From positions 1 to 56,795 of the forward strand of contig PLDF01000180.1 in assembly GCA_003135055.1 (NCBI GenBank): a DNA stretch of 56,795 nucleotides, given 5' to 3'. Below the pieces are notes generated by a model. That model was not told where the DNA came from, made no database searches, and saw only the letters and a program-made list of their open reading frames with translations. Made by a program: the position numbers and the translations under genes. Shown here in pieces: positions 32,003-39,001 of this stretch. The DNA is from Bryobacterales bacterium. GTDB lineage: Bacteria > Acidobacteriota > Terriglobia > Bryobacterales > Bryobacteraceae. Position 1 is the first letter of the stretch. The number at the start of each line of letters is the position of its first letter.

Positions 32003-32545
32003 ATGAGAGAAGCCAAGCGCAAGAGGCTGGAAGCGGACGGATTGTGGCAGTACGCACTGAAAGTCCTCGGCGGCCGCGCGCAATCCGCCGGTGAGCTGCG
32101 CGAGAAGCTGCGCCTTCGCGCCGAGCGCGCCGCCGATGTGGACGACGCAATGGCGCGTCTCAAGGACCTCGGATACCTGGACGACAAGCGTTTCGCCGAA
32201 GGCTTCGCCGCCGCGCGCCTCAGCAACGACAGACTGGGGAGCACCCGCGTGATTCAAGACCTGCGCCGCCGCCGCGTTGCGCCTTCGCTGGCCGAAACCA
32301 CGGTGCAGAAAACCTATGAGAACGTCGACGAAGTCGCGCTGATTGAAGATTGGATTCGCCGCAAGTATCGCATGACCCCACGCGAGGGCCTGTTCGGCGA
32401 AGAGAAGGACCTGGCCGCGGCCTATCGCCGTTTGGCGCGCGCCGGCTTCCGTTCCGGCGAAATCATTCGCGTGTTGAAACGTTTTGCGAAGAATCCGGAG
32501 CTTCTGGATTCGTTCGAGCCTCCGGAGGAGCCGACGTTGGAGTAG
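32003..32545 (+). CDS. recX: regulatory protein RecX
   Basis: 180 residues made of three-helix RecX repeats: [63 protein letters not shown] and [21 protein letters not shown]. RecX binds RecA filaments and inhibits or remodels them. It is not next to recA here. Its 3' end overlaps the opposite-strand ferredoxin gene by 83 bases. Divergent from the YtxH gene. Confidence 0.92.
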   Translation: MREAKRKRLEADGLWQYALKVLGGRAQSAGELREKLRLRAERAADVDDAMARLKDLGYLDDKRFAEGFAAARLSNDRLGSTRVIQDLRRRRVAPSLAETTVQKTYENVDEVALIEDWIRRKYRMTPREGLFGEEKDLAAAYRRLARAGFRSGEIIRVLKRFAKNPELLDSFEPPEEPTLE

Positions 32546-32957
32546 CCAGAGGCGGTGCCGGCAGCGTAGCCGGAGGCGCGGCCGGCAGCAAAGCGCCATC
32601 GCATAACGGGCTGCATGCAAACGCAAGATCCTCCACCACGCGCCCGCCAATCAGGTGTTCCTGGATAATCCGCTCCAGCGCCTCCGGCCCCGCCGAGTGG
32701 TACCACACGCCCTCCGGATAGACCAGCGCGATAGGCCCCTGGTCGCAGATGCGGAGGCAGTTGGCGCGCGTGCGATAGACCCGGTCGAGCAATCCAAGCT
32801 CGCCCAACCGCCGCTTCAGATAGTCCCACGCCTCCAAACCCGCCTCGCGCGTACAGCACTTCGGCTTGGTCTGGTCGGCGCAGAGAAAGATGTGCCGGCA
32901 TACGCCGGCGATGTTCAGCTCCGCGGCGCGCTCGAGGATGCGTTCGGTATCGGCCAT
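32463..32957 (-). CDS. thioredoxin-like [2Fe-2S] ferredoxin
   Basis: 164 residues. The Cys pattern C26, C34/C35, C67, C71 in [14 protein letters not shown] and [10 protein letters not shown] matches the thioredoxin-fold ferredoxins (also found in NuoE and cobalamin-cluster proteins). [20 protein letters not shown] is typical. Residues after about 115 are an unusual Pro/Ala/Thr-rich tail ([16 protein letters not shown]) that lies opposite the 3' end of recX; it may be read-through of a lost stop. The gene begins 1 base after the lemA stop and closes the TPM-lemA operon. Partner oxidoreductase unknown. Confidence 0.87.
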   Translation of the reverse strand: MADTERILERAAELNIAGVCRHIFLCADQTKPKCCTREAGLEAWDYLKRRLGELGLLDRVYRTRANCLRICDQGPIALVYPEGVWYHSAGPEALERIIQEHLIGGRVVEDLAFACSPLCDGALLPAAPPATLPAPPLATPTSAPPEARTNPEAPDSSQNVSTRE

Positions 32958-32958
32958 T

Positions 32959-33501
32959 CTAACGGACGTCCTGTTCGGTAATCACGTAAGCGTCGATGCG
33001 CGAAAAGCCCGATATCCTGGCGACGATGTTATCCGGAAACCGCCGCAACTGCGCGTTGTAGTGTTCCAACAACTCATTGTACTTGCGCCGCTCGATGGCG
33101 ACGGCATTCTCGGCTTCCTTGATCTCATCGCCGATCTTCCGGTAATCCCGGCGGGAGCTCAGCTTCGGATACCGCTCGGTCAAAAGAAACAGGCGCGCGC
33201 ACGCCTGCATGAGCCGCGAGTTGGCTTGAATCTGCTGCTGCGCCGTAGACCCGCTGGAAAGAGCGGCGCGCGCCGCCGCGATGTCGTCGAAAACGGGGTT
33301 CCCTGCCCCGGCAAAGCCTTTCACGGTCTGCGCGAGATTCGCCACCAGCTCCGCGCGCCGCTGTAGCGCTCCGGCGACACTCGGCCACTCGGCTTCAATG
33401 GCTTCGCGCTGCGCCGACAGGCCGCCGCGGGCGCTCACCCAACCGCCGGCCGCCACGGCGGCCAGCACAAGCACGGCGATCGCGATTAGCGCGCGCGTCA
33501 A
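32959..33501 (-). CDS. LemA-family protein
   Basis: 180 residues. One N-terminal transmembrane anchor ([19 protein letters not shown]) with a long helical domain outside: [61 protein letters not shown] and [19 protein letters not shown]. RRAELVxNLxxTVKG and YNxxLxxFP are family hallmarks. LemA forms periplasmic or outer-facing helical bundles; its function is not settled. In an operon TPM - nucleotidyltransferase - lemA - ferredoxin. LemA and TPM proteins travel together in many genomes. Confidence 0.9.
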   Translation of the reverse strand: MTRALIAIAVLVLAAVAAGGWVSARGGLSAQREAIEAEWPSVAGALQRRAELVANLAQTVKGFAGAGNPVFDDIAAARAALSSGSTAQQQIQANSRLMQACARLFLLTERYPKLSSRRDYRKIGDEIKEAENAVAIERRKYNELLEHYNAQLRRFPDNIVARISGFSRIDAYVITEQDVR

Positions 33502-33510
33502 AGCAGGCTC

Positions 33511-34212
33511 CTACCTTTCCATCCGGCCGATCACCGCGCCGACGCCTTCGAGATACGGGCCAAGCAGCGCCAGCGGGTCCGCTTCCCGCGGCTTGATGCG
33601 GCCCTCGCGCACGTCCAGCAGCTTCTCGAATGGCGCGGCGTCGATCCGGAAATGCTCGCGCGCCACGGCCATCACCTCGCGCTTGGTTTGCGGCGCATCC
33701 ACTCCGCGCAGCGCCAGCGCATGACCGAACAGCACGCAGAACGTCGAGACCGAATCGAGCAGCAGCCGGCGCAACAGATCGGGCTGGGACATCATGCCGG
33801 CGGCCTTCTGCCGCAGACGCAGGAGTTTTGCGCGCAGCTCGCGCTCCACTTGCGCGCGGTAAAACCGGCGGCCGATGGCGAGCCCGGATATCACGTCCTT
33901 ACCGTACAACAACCGGTAGCAGTGCTGGATGCCGGTAAACTCGACGGCGAAGCACTCCGCGGATTCGGACACTTCGCTTTCCGTGATCAGCATCAGCGAG
34001 GCGTTTCCGCGCTCTCTCCACCAGCGGGAAATCTCCTCGCAAGCCGCCAGCTCGCGCGGCCCGATCGCTTCGAAGACGCACAGAACATTGATATCGGAAA
34101 ACTTCGGCTGGTGGTCGCCGCAAGCGGCCGACCCGTACAGCACCACGGAAATCAGGCGCTCGCCATAGGCCTTCTGCAGCTTCTCCACCAGTTGGCTCAG
34201 CAGTTTTTCCAT
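33511..34212 (-). CDS. nucleotidyltransferase-domain protein
   Basis: 233 residues. The polymerase-beta-type signature is VVLYGSAACGDHQPKFSDINVL at residues 23-44. The G-S motif and first Asp (SD) are kept, but the second Asp of D-x-D is Asn (D-I-N), which would weaken metal binding if this residue is catalytic. The C-terminal half is helical (FYRAQVERELRAKLLRLRQK). MNT-type proteins adenylylate proteins or antibiotics. Its place between TPM and LemA genes, 21 and 9 bases away, suggests a shared envelope-related role. The target is unknown. Confidence 0.78.
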   Translation of the reverse strand: MEKLLSQLVEKLQKAYGERLISVVLYGSAACGDHQPKFSDINVLCVFEAIGPRELAACEEISRWWRERGNASLMLITESEVSESAECFAVEFTGIQHCYRLLYGKDVISGLAIGRRFYRAQVERELRAKLLRLRQKAAGMMSQPDLLRRLLLDSVSTFCVLFGHALALRGVDAPQTKREVMAVAREHFRIDAAPFEKLLDVREGRIKPREADPLALLGPYLEGVGAVIGRMER

Positions 34213-34233
34213 CGGTGTGTTACCAGCGCGACC

Positions 34234-34923
34234 TCACCAGCCGCCGGTTTCGCCGCCGCCGAAGCCGCCGGCGTTGCGGATATGCCGCGCCGGACGCCCA
34301 AGCACGCGGAACAGCCAGAAGCATAGCAGCAAAGCGCCGGCCACCAACAGCCACGGAATGGACTCCGCCAGCGACCGGCGCGCGCGCCGCGGCAGACGCA
34401 CCGCAATGGTCTTACGCTGCGCCGCCGCGATGCGCGTTCCCATCTCATCGGCCGCCGCCATCAGCGCCTGCGCGTACTGCTGCCGCGCCAAAGCGGGCCG
34501 CGCCTGGCGAAGAATGGCGGCGATTTCGCTACCGGTCAGAACGGTTGCGAGTCCGGGGCCCGCTTCCATCCAATCGCGGCGGTTCTCGACGGCCACCAGC
34601 CACATTACGGCGTTCTTTTGCGGCTTCCGGTCCAGGGGCTTCTGGTCCAGATTCCAGGCGCGAAAGATGGCGTGAGTGACATCTTCGATGGGCTCATGCT
34701 GCAGCGACGCGATGGTTACCAGCGCAATCTGCGCGCCAGTAGCTTGCTCCACAGCCGCGCAGTAGGCATCGAGCTGCCTCTTGCCGCCGGCGTCGACGAC
34801 GCCGGCGAAGTCGCTCACATATCCTTGCGGCTTGAAGACTGCCCAATCCACCGCCCACGCCGCCGGGGCGCACCCGAACGCGCACCACCACACGGCGGCC
34901 GCCAGCCGCATTCGCCGGTTCAT
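34234..34923 (-). CDS. TPM-domain (YgcG-like) envelope protein
   Basis: 229 residues. Signal peptide 1-24 (ending AAWA), then the TPM domain: YVSDFAGVVDAGGKRQLDAYCAAVEQATGAQIALVTI, NAVMWLVAVENR and GPGLATVLTGSEIAAIL. A transmembrane helix (PWLLVAGALLLCFWLFRVLG) and a Gly-rich end (GGFGGGETGGW) follow, as in YgcG/TPM proteins, so the fold faces the periplasm. TPM domains occur with LemA and may be phosphatase-like or scaffold proteins. First gene of the operon. Confidence 0.85.
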   Translation of the reverse strand: MNRRMRLAAAVWWCAFGCAPAAWAVDWAVFKPQGYVSDFAGVVDAGGKRQLDAYCAAVEQATGAQIALVTIASLQHEPIEDVTHAIFRAWNLDQKPLDRKPQKNAVMWLVAVENRRDWMEAGPGLATVLTGSEIAAILRQARPALARQQYAQALMAAADEMGTRIAAAQRKTIAVRLPRRARRSLAESIPWLLVAGALLLCFWLFRVLGRPARHIRNAGGFGGGETGGW

Positions 34924-34998
34924 GTCGAAGCCTCAGTGTACTACGCGCAGGCGCGGGTGCTTGGGCGTTTGCGGGATTTACTCGGCTGGCAAGATCGG

Positions 34999-35019
34999 GC
35001 TCCCTTACGGTCGCGGCTC
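34999..35019. repeat. short dispersed repeat, second copy
   Basis: Matches 19015-19035 with one difference. The following bases contain CTCTCGACCGTAAGGACCGG, so part of the unit is locally inverted (CTTACGGTCG / CGACCGTAAG). Confidence 0.5.
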
Positions 35020-35123
35020 TCTCGACCGTAAGGACCGGCTCTGTCTCGACCGTCCACGCTGGGAGCTGTTTTTGCTAGAATGGAGCACGTAGCGGCAAGC
35101 TGTTACGATGGGCGCGCTGCAGA

Positions 35124-35175
35124 CCGATTAACAATCGGCTGGACCCAGAGGGTACCCCTGGCAACCTGCCCCACA
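35124..35175. repeat. repeat family B, copy next to tRNA-Gln
   Basis: Hairpin CCGATT-AAC-AATCGG (35124-35138), then GGACCCAGAGGGTACC and GGCAACCTGCCCCACA. Matches the cluster near 5468 and the half copy at 25327. Lies 11 bases before the tRNA. Confidence 0.65.
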
Positions 35176-35185
35176 TAGAAGTAAT

Positions 35186-35259
35186 TGGGACGTCGTCTAA
35201 CGGTAAGACTGCAGCCTCTGGAGCTGCGTATCGGGGTTCGAATCCCTGCGTCCCAGCCA
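35186..35259 (+). tRNA. tRNA-Gln (CUG anticodon)
   Basis: Acceptor arms TGGGACG and CGTCCCA pair, with discriminator G and encoded CCA at 35257-35259. D-arm GTC-TAACGGTAA-GAC, anticodon stem GCAGC/GCTGC with loop CTCTGGA giving anticodon CTG, T-arm GGGGTTCGAATCCC. It reads CAG codons. Bases 35231-35260 are duplicated at 37636-37665, so the gene serves as the attachment site of a small island. Confidence 0.93.
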
Positions 35260-35272
35260 AGTCTTTATTTTC
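35231..35272. repeat. attachment-site-like direct repeat, tRNA side
   Basis: The first 30 bases (T-arm through CCAA) are identical to 37636-37665. After two mismatches (GT versus CC) the next 10 bases CTTTATTTTC also match. This is the expected core of an element that integrates at the 3' end of tRNA-Gln. Confidence 0.8.
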
Positions 35273-35326
35273 TAACACTTACAGACAAGTTTGGACACCG
35301 TGTACGAGTACTCGTACAATTTTGGT

Positions 35327-35587
35327 ATGCCTCAAGCAATTTCAGAGCTTGTACCGACGGCGATAACGGCGGTCCAAAGTGCGATAAGCGAGGGCCTCGA
35401 TGAACCTCATGACTGCGCGGGCTTGGCGCTCTTCTTCGTGATGGTGTTCGGCATGTTAGTAGGGTCCTTTTTAGTAGTACGTTATAAGTTTTTCAATACA
35501 GGCCAGCTGCTACGCAGATCTCAATCATCCCTTCCGCGTCTTGTGCGCCGTACTTCTCCACCATGCGGCGAGTGCCTAGTTGCTTGA
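35327..35587 (+). CDS. doubtful small membrane protein within the tRNA island
   Basis: From ATG 35327, after a similar GTG-linked frame at 35291. The only plausible part is DCAGLALFFVMVFGMLVGSFLVV, one transmembrane helix; the last third lies opposite the end of the next minus-strand gene. There is no clear ribosome binding site. Confidence 0.25.
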   Translation: MPQAISELVPTAITAVQSAISEGLDEPHDCAGLALFFVMVFGMLVGSFLVVRYKFFNTGQLLRRSQSSLPRLVRRTSPPCGECLVA

Positions 35588-35774
35588 TGACAGCGCAGCC
35601 CTTAGCTCGCTTCTGATCCCGAGTGAGCGCCGGCGTAACGGGTTCGTTCATCGTGGCGGTGACCCCAACGAAGAAGAGGAATACGATGGCCGCGAGTAGC
35701 GCGGCGAATATATAACCGATGATTTTCATTAGTCCGAAGTTCTTGAAAACATATTCGACGCCTATTGTTTTCAT
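35493..35774 (-). CDS. small membrane protein of the tRNA island
   Basis: 93 residues from ATG 35774, chosen because AAGGTG lies 6 bases upstream (a GTG three codons earlier is possible). One transmembrane helix (IIGYIFAALLAAIVFLFFVGV) then a cytoplasmic or periplasmic part with TRDQKRAKGCAVIKQLGTRRMVEKYG. No family recognised. Its position beside tRNA-derived repeats suggests a mobile origin. Confidence 0.55.
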   Translation of the reverse strand: MKTIGVEYVFKNFGLMKIIGYIFAALLAAIVFLFFVGVTATMNEPVTPALTRDQKRAKGCAVIKQLGTRRMVEKYGAQDAEGMIEICVAAGLY

Positions 35775-35862
35775 CGCTTTCACCTTTTCTACATGCCTAC
35801 TGTAGGCATGTGGCCACCTTGCAGAATCAATATCTTGCGATATGAAATCCAGGAACTTCGGA

Positions 35863-36465
35863 TTAGTTCATTACCTCCGGGTGTTGCACTGCGAACTCGG
35901 GCGGCAACTGCTCTGGTGTAACGGTGGCGGCGGGCACGGCCGCCGCCACCGACCTATCGGTCTCCTGCTGGGCCTCGGCCGCCGGCGGCTCGGGGAAAAC
36001 GAAACCGCAGAATCGGCACTTGCGCGCTTCAACTCGGACATCCTCCGCACAATCGGGACACTTCTTCGTTGCCGGAGGCGGGGCGGCCCGGGGAACTATC
36101 GCATTGGCCGCTAGCGTAGCCGGAGCACTCGGCTGCGTTCCGGAATTTCCGGGGTTGCGAGACAGCGCCTTGATTAGCGCTACTGTTCTGGGATCGTCGG
36201 CGCGATCGTTCCCGCGTTCCGCGTTGATTGAGCTGTTTCGAGAGAGATCAGCTCGGCACTTTGGGCAGCGAGTGGCGTCGGGGTGGACCCGTTCACGGCA
36301 ATCCGGACACCTACAATCAGTGCCGGCTGCAAAGGCGAAAGCCAGTCCGAGTGGCCCAAGCAATACTCCCAAGCCAAACCAGAGACCGCCGCTCGCGCCG
36401 CGACTCTGCGCTACAAAAGCCGCGCCGATTCCGCTGAAGATCCAAACTACAATGACCAGTAACAT
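35863..36465 (-). CDS. zinc-ribbon membrane protein of the tRNA island
   Basis: 200 residues. Two hydrophobic segments (LLVIVVWIFSGIGAAFVA and GLWFGLGVLLGPLGLAFAFA) are followed by a zinc ribbon CRCPDCRERVHPDATRCPKC and, after a low-complexity linker, a second one CPDCAEDVRVEARKCRFCG, then a Pro/Ala-rich tail. The twin zinc-ribbon plan is common in small bacterial membrane regulators and adapters (double zinc ribbon type). Function unknown. Minus-strand gene in series with its neighbours. Confidence 0.75.
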   Translation of the reverse strand: MLLVIVVWIFSGIGAAFVAQSRGASGGLWFGLGVLLGPLGLAFAFAAGTDCRCPDCRERVHPDATRCPKCRADLSRNSSINAERGNDRADDPRTVALIKALSRNPGNSGTQPSAPATLAANAIVPRAAPPPATKKCPDCAEDVRVEARKCRFCGFVFPEPPAAEAQQETDRSVAAAVPAATVTPEQLPPEFAVQHPEVMN

Positions 36466-36514
36466 TGGATCAACACTTCGCTTTCGGTTCGGCCGAGTTG
36501 CGATCTAGCCGGGG

Positions 36515-37084
36515 TTACCACCTAGAAGTCTCTTTTTTCTTGCTGGCAGCGTCTTTTTCCGCCTTGCTTTTGGCATCAGCTCTGGCGACTGCGATCAACT
36601 CGATTGTGAAGTAAGCATTGTCGTCGTCGGAAGGGCCGTGAGTGATTCGCATTTGCACTTTGTCTCCGACCCACGAGCTAGAACTCAGAGAAGAAACCGT
36701 AGTAGCGCGCCCATACCGAGTAGCGAAAAGCTTCAACGCGTTTTCGTAGTTCTCCTTCAGGAACCTGCCCATCACTCGAACCATGCGATCCCGTTCAAAA
36801 ATAAATATCACCTCAGCCTTTTCATTGCCCATTTCAGCAGCTTTCTCATCGCCCACGTTTATGGAGTCCGTACACTGATCGACGGTAGGAAGGCAGAGCA
36901 GTGTAAATTCACCCGAGGCTTGGTAACGGGAGTCTGCTTTCAACTGGGCGACCTTCATGGAGTCTCCGAACTTGAGATCCTTGAACCCGTCCGGCTCTCG
37001 CAGCCACCTAGACGGCGGCTGAGCCATAGCAACGGACAACGATGCAAGCATGAGTATTCTAGCAGCAGTACAGAGGTATTCCAT
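36515..37084 (-). CDS. secreted protein of unknown function in the tRNA island
   Basis: 189 residues. Signal peptide 1-21 (ARILMLASLSVAMAQ) then a mature part with DGFKDLKFGDSMKVAQLKADSRY, two Cys in LLCLPTVDQCTDSINVGDE, and a Lys/Glu-rich end (KSKAEKDAASKKKETS). The Cys pair suggests a disulphide. No family recognised. Its codon use looks more AT-rich than the flanking chromosome, consistent with transfer. Confidence 0.65.
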   Translation of the reverse strand: MEYLCTAARILMLASLSVAMAQPPSRWLREPDGFKDLKFGDSMKVAQLKADSRYQASGEFTLLCLPTVDQCTDSINVGDEKAAEMGNEKAEVIFIFERDRMVRVMGRFLKENYENALKLFATRYGRATTVSSLSSSSWVGDKVQMRITHGPSDDDNAYFTIELIAVARADAKSKAEKDAASKKKETSRW

Positions 37085-37635
37085 GCTTTGTGGCGCCCTT
37101 TCGACCCTATCACCTTTTATCGCCGGCGCCGCTCACCGAGGGTAGCAACACAACGGACCGACGCCGCCAAACCAGGACGTCTGATGGTCGCACGGAATGG
37201 AGTTTGACGGGACAGGAAGAGGGACATGCTTAGTCCCTGTACCGGACCAGTACTTATCCCCAGCAGGCTGGCCGAAAACCTGGGTTTTTCGTCGAAAACG
37301 GCCCACCGGTAGTCACTTCCTTACTTGTAGAATAGAATCAATAGCTCGCAATACGTACTGAGTGCGATTCTCGCCGGGAAGCGGGTTTTTTCGAACAGAA
37401 ACGTCGCTCCCCACCAGCGCAGAGGCGTGGTTCGGGCTGCCCGCCCTATGATGACGGCCCCCGCTTGCGCGTCGGAATCCAGGCGAGCACTGCCGTGAGC
37501 CGGCGTTGGAGCAGGAACGCTATCCACTGACTGAATCCGTGTACGAGTCGTGTACGGATGGCCTACTTTACATCGTTCCGGTGCCTTAGCTGACGTTTTA
37601 TTTTCAGTAACTTGCACATAGTAAAGGGCTGGTCC
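37085..37635. other. non-coding end of the tRNA island
   Basis: No credible gene. Contains AGGGAC/GTCCCT pairing at about 37219-37236 and two Cys-free short frames. A 119-codon minus frame at 37321-37680 is only the reverse of the tRNA copy and is rejected. Confidence 0.5.
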
Positions 37636-37677
37636 TCGGGGTTCGAATCCCTGCGTCCCAGCCAACCCTTTATTTTC
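37636..37677. repeat. attachment-site-like direct repeat, distal side (tRNA-Gln 3' fragment)
   Basis: TCGGGGTTCGAATCCCTGCG then TCCCAGCCAA equals the 3' end of the tRNA at 35231. Only the T-arm and acceptor are present, so it cannot form a tRNA. Confidence 0.8.
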
Positions 37678-37713
37678 CATCCGCCAACGCCAGCGCTATT
37701 TGGCAAACGGTTA

Positions 37714-38055
37714 TCATCCCCAAATCCCCGTTCCTCCAAGCCGGCCGCGGACCTGCGCTTCAGTCAACAGCTTGTTGACGAGATCAAGCTGTACCTTGCG
37801 CAGATGCTTCACGCCGACGGCGGCGCACGCGGCTTCGCCGCCTGGGTTGATGCCGCGTTCCGTGGCGCGCTCGACTGCGGTCAGCGGGCCGTGCGCTTCC
37901 ACGATGACGGAGCCGAGAAACTCAGAGTCCGACGCGAAGCTGATGTAGTACCATTCGAGCGGAAGCTTGCGTTCCGCGACGGCGCCTTTGCTCCGCGACG
38001 GGGGCTTTACTTTGGGACGGCTGGGAATCACTGGTGGCTTCTTTTGCTGCGGCAT
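37714..38055 (-). CDS. conserved-looking hypothetical protein
   Basis: 113 residues, ribosome binding site AGGAG 8 bases before the ATG. A basic N-terminus (PRPKVKPPSRSKGAVAERK) precedes a domain with LEWYYISFASDSEFLGSVIVEAHGPLTAVERATERGINPGG. The VEAHG and AVERATERGINPGGE blocks look structured (possibly a small DNA- or RNA-binding or phage-type domain). No family can be named. Lies just outside the island. Confidence 0.6.
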   Translation of the reverse strand: MPQQKKPPVIPSRPKVKPPSRSKGAVAERKLPLEWYYISFASDSEFLGSVIVEAHGPLTAVERATERGINPGGEAACAAVGVKHLRKVQLDLVNKLLTEAQVRGRLGGTGIWG

Positions 38056-38538
38056 GGTGCTGTTCTCCTGTCTATATCCGCTTTAGACGCTACCATCCAA
38101 CGTCGAGGCCCGACCGAGGATCGCGCAGCCTGCGTCAATGCTCATCTCCTGATGCATCAATCTTGGGGGCAACGACGATTTGTCCTGCGAGTGTTTCATT
38201 ATCGTGCGATCTCCTTGCGCCATGCAAGGCGTGAACCGAGGAAATCACATTCATCACTCTGGTCCGCGGCATAGGCAAAGAATCGCCGCGTTCCGATGCG
38301 CTGAAACGTGCCCGCGCGACCCTTGGTTTATGCTCCACGCAATATGTCCATGTCGCCGGGTTCGTACCGCGCTGGTTCCGACGAGCCTGCGCTTTGAAGG
38401 CATCGAGCGATCAACGCCATACGCCATTGGGGTTCCGATGTCATCATAGCGTTGCTCCTGGGTCTGGCTCCGAGGAGCGTGTTGCGAAACATCAAGAGGA
38501 GTAGCCGGCTAACATAGGATGCGCTCGAAGAGGCCGAT
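38056..38538. other. non-coding or decayed region
   Basis: Short frames on both strands (for example 38135-38338 minus) lack ribosome binding sites and familiar motifs. Possibly an old gene; nothing identified. Confidence 0.4.
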
Positions 38539-38727
38539 TCACGACCTTTTTTCGGGCATCGGCAACACCCGAAAGATGGCTATGATCTCTCCGCCGACAG
38601 GTATTCTCTTTATAAGAGTTGCTTTGAACCCTCGGGTTGCTCCGGGGCTGATAAGTCTCCATCCTCTGCCGGTCTTCATTTTTTGCCCGCGAAGGACCTT
38701 TAAAGCAATCTTCGTGTTTGCTGCCAT
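38539..38727 (-). CDS. 62-residue basic protein, unknown function
   Basis: ATG 38727 with GGAAG 9 bases upstream; a longer frame to 38907 has no better start. The product (MAANTKIALKVLRGQKMKTG... VGGEIIAIFRVLPMPEKRS) is strongly basic with a strand-rich pattern, and an AT-rich stretch 38775-38795 (TTATATATAA-like) lies upstream as a possible promoter. No family recognised. Codon use and the AT-rich leader suggest an accessory origin. Confidence 0.45.
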   Translation of the reverse strand: MAANTKIALKVLRGQKMKTGRGWRLISPGATRGFKATLIKRIPVGGEIIAIFRVLPMPEKRS

Positions 38728-39001
38728 TTGACTGCACTTCCTTTTCCCGGCTCCTAGACGGCAGGACCCCTCATTATTATATATAAAATCATATACGAGT
38801 CGAGACATTTCTATCCTGCTGGCTGCGGTCCCCCTGGCTACCAACAAGAACATTGCCAACAAAATAGTTGGCATTATTTTGGCCGCCGGCGACTGGCCGC
38901 TCAGCAACGACCGCCGGTGCTACCGAGGAATCTTATCCGCTCTCGCTGCCTCGGAATACGAAGACGACAGGCCAGGAGGCATGTCCTACACTACCCCAAC
39001 G

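Larger units (their letters stand above)
35231..37677. mobile_element. 2.4-kb genomic mini-island in tRNA-Gln, without a visible integrase
   Basis: Bounded by the intact tRNA 3' end and a truncated copy of it. The interior is visibly more AT-rich than the flanks and holds three orphan minus-strand genes for membrane or secreted proteins plus one doubtful plus-strand frame. No recombinase, phage or conjugation gene was found, so it is a relic, a satellite moved in trans, or a remnant after internal deletion. Confidence 0.65.

Noticed and set aside
35075..35278. 67-codon minus frame containing LAGTQGFEPR
   Set aside because: It is simply the reverse complement of tRNA-Gln, a well-known false protein; the same applies to 37321-37680.
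38135..38338. 67-codon minus frame ending near KIDASGDEH
   Set aside because: No ribosome binding site, no family; flanks broken by stops in all frames.
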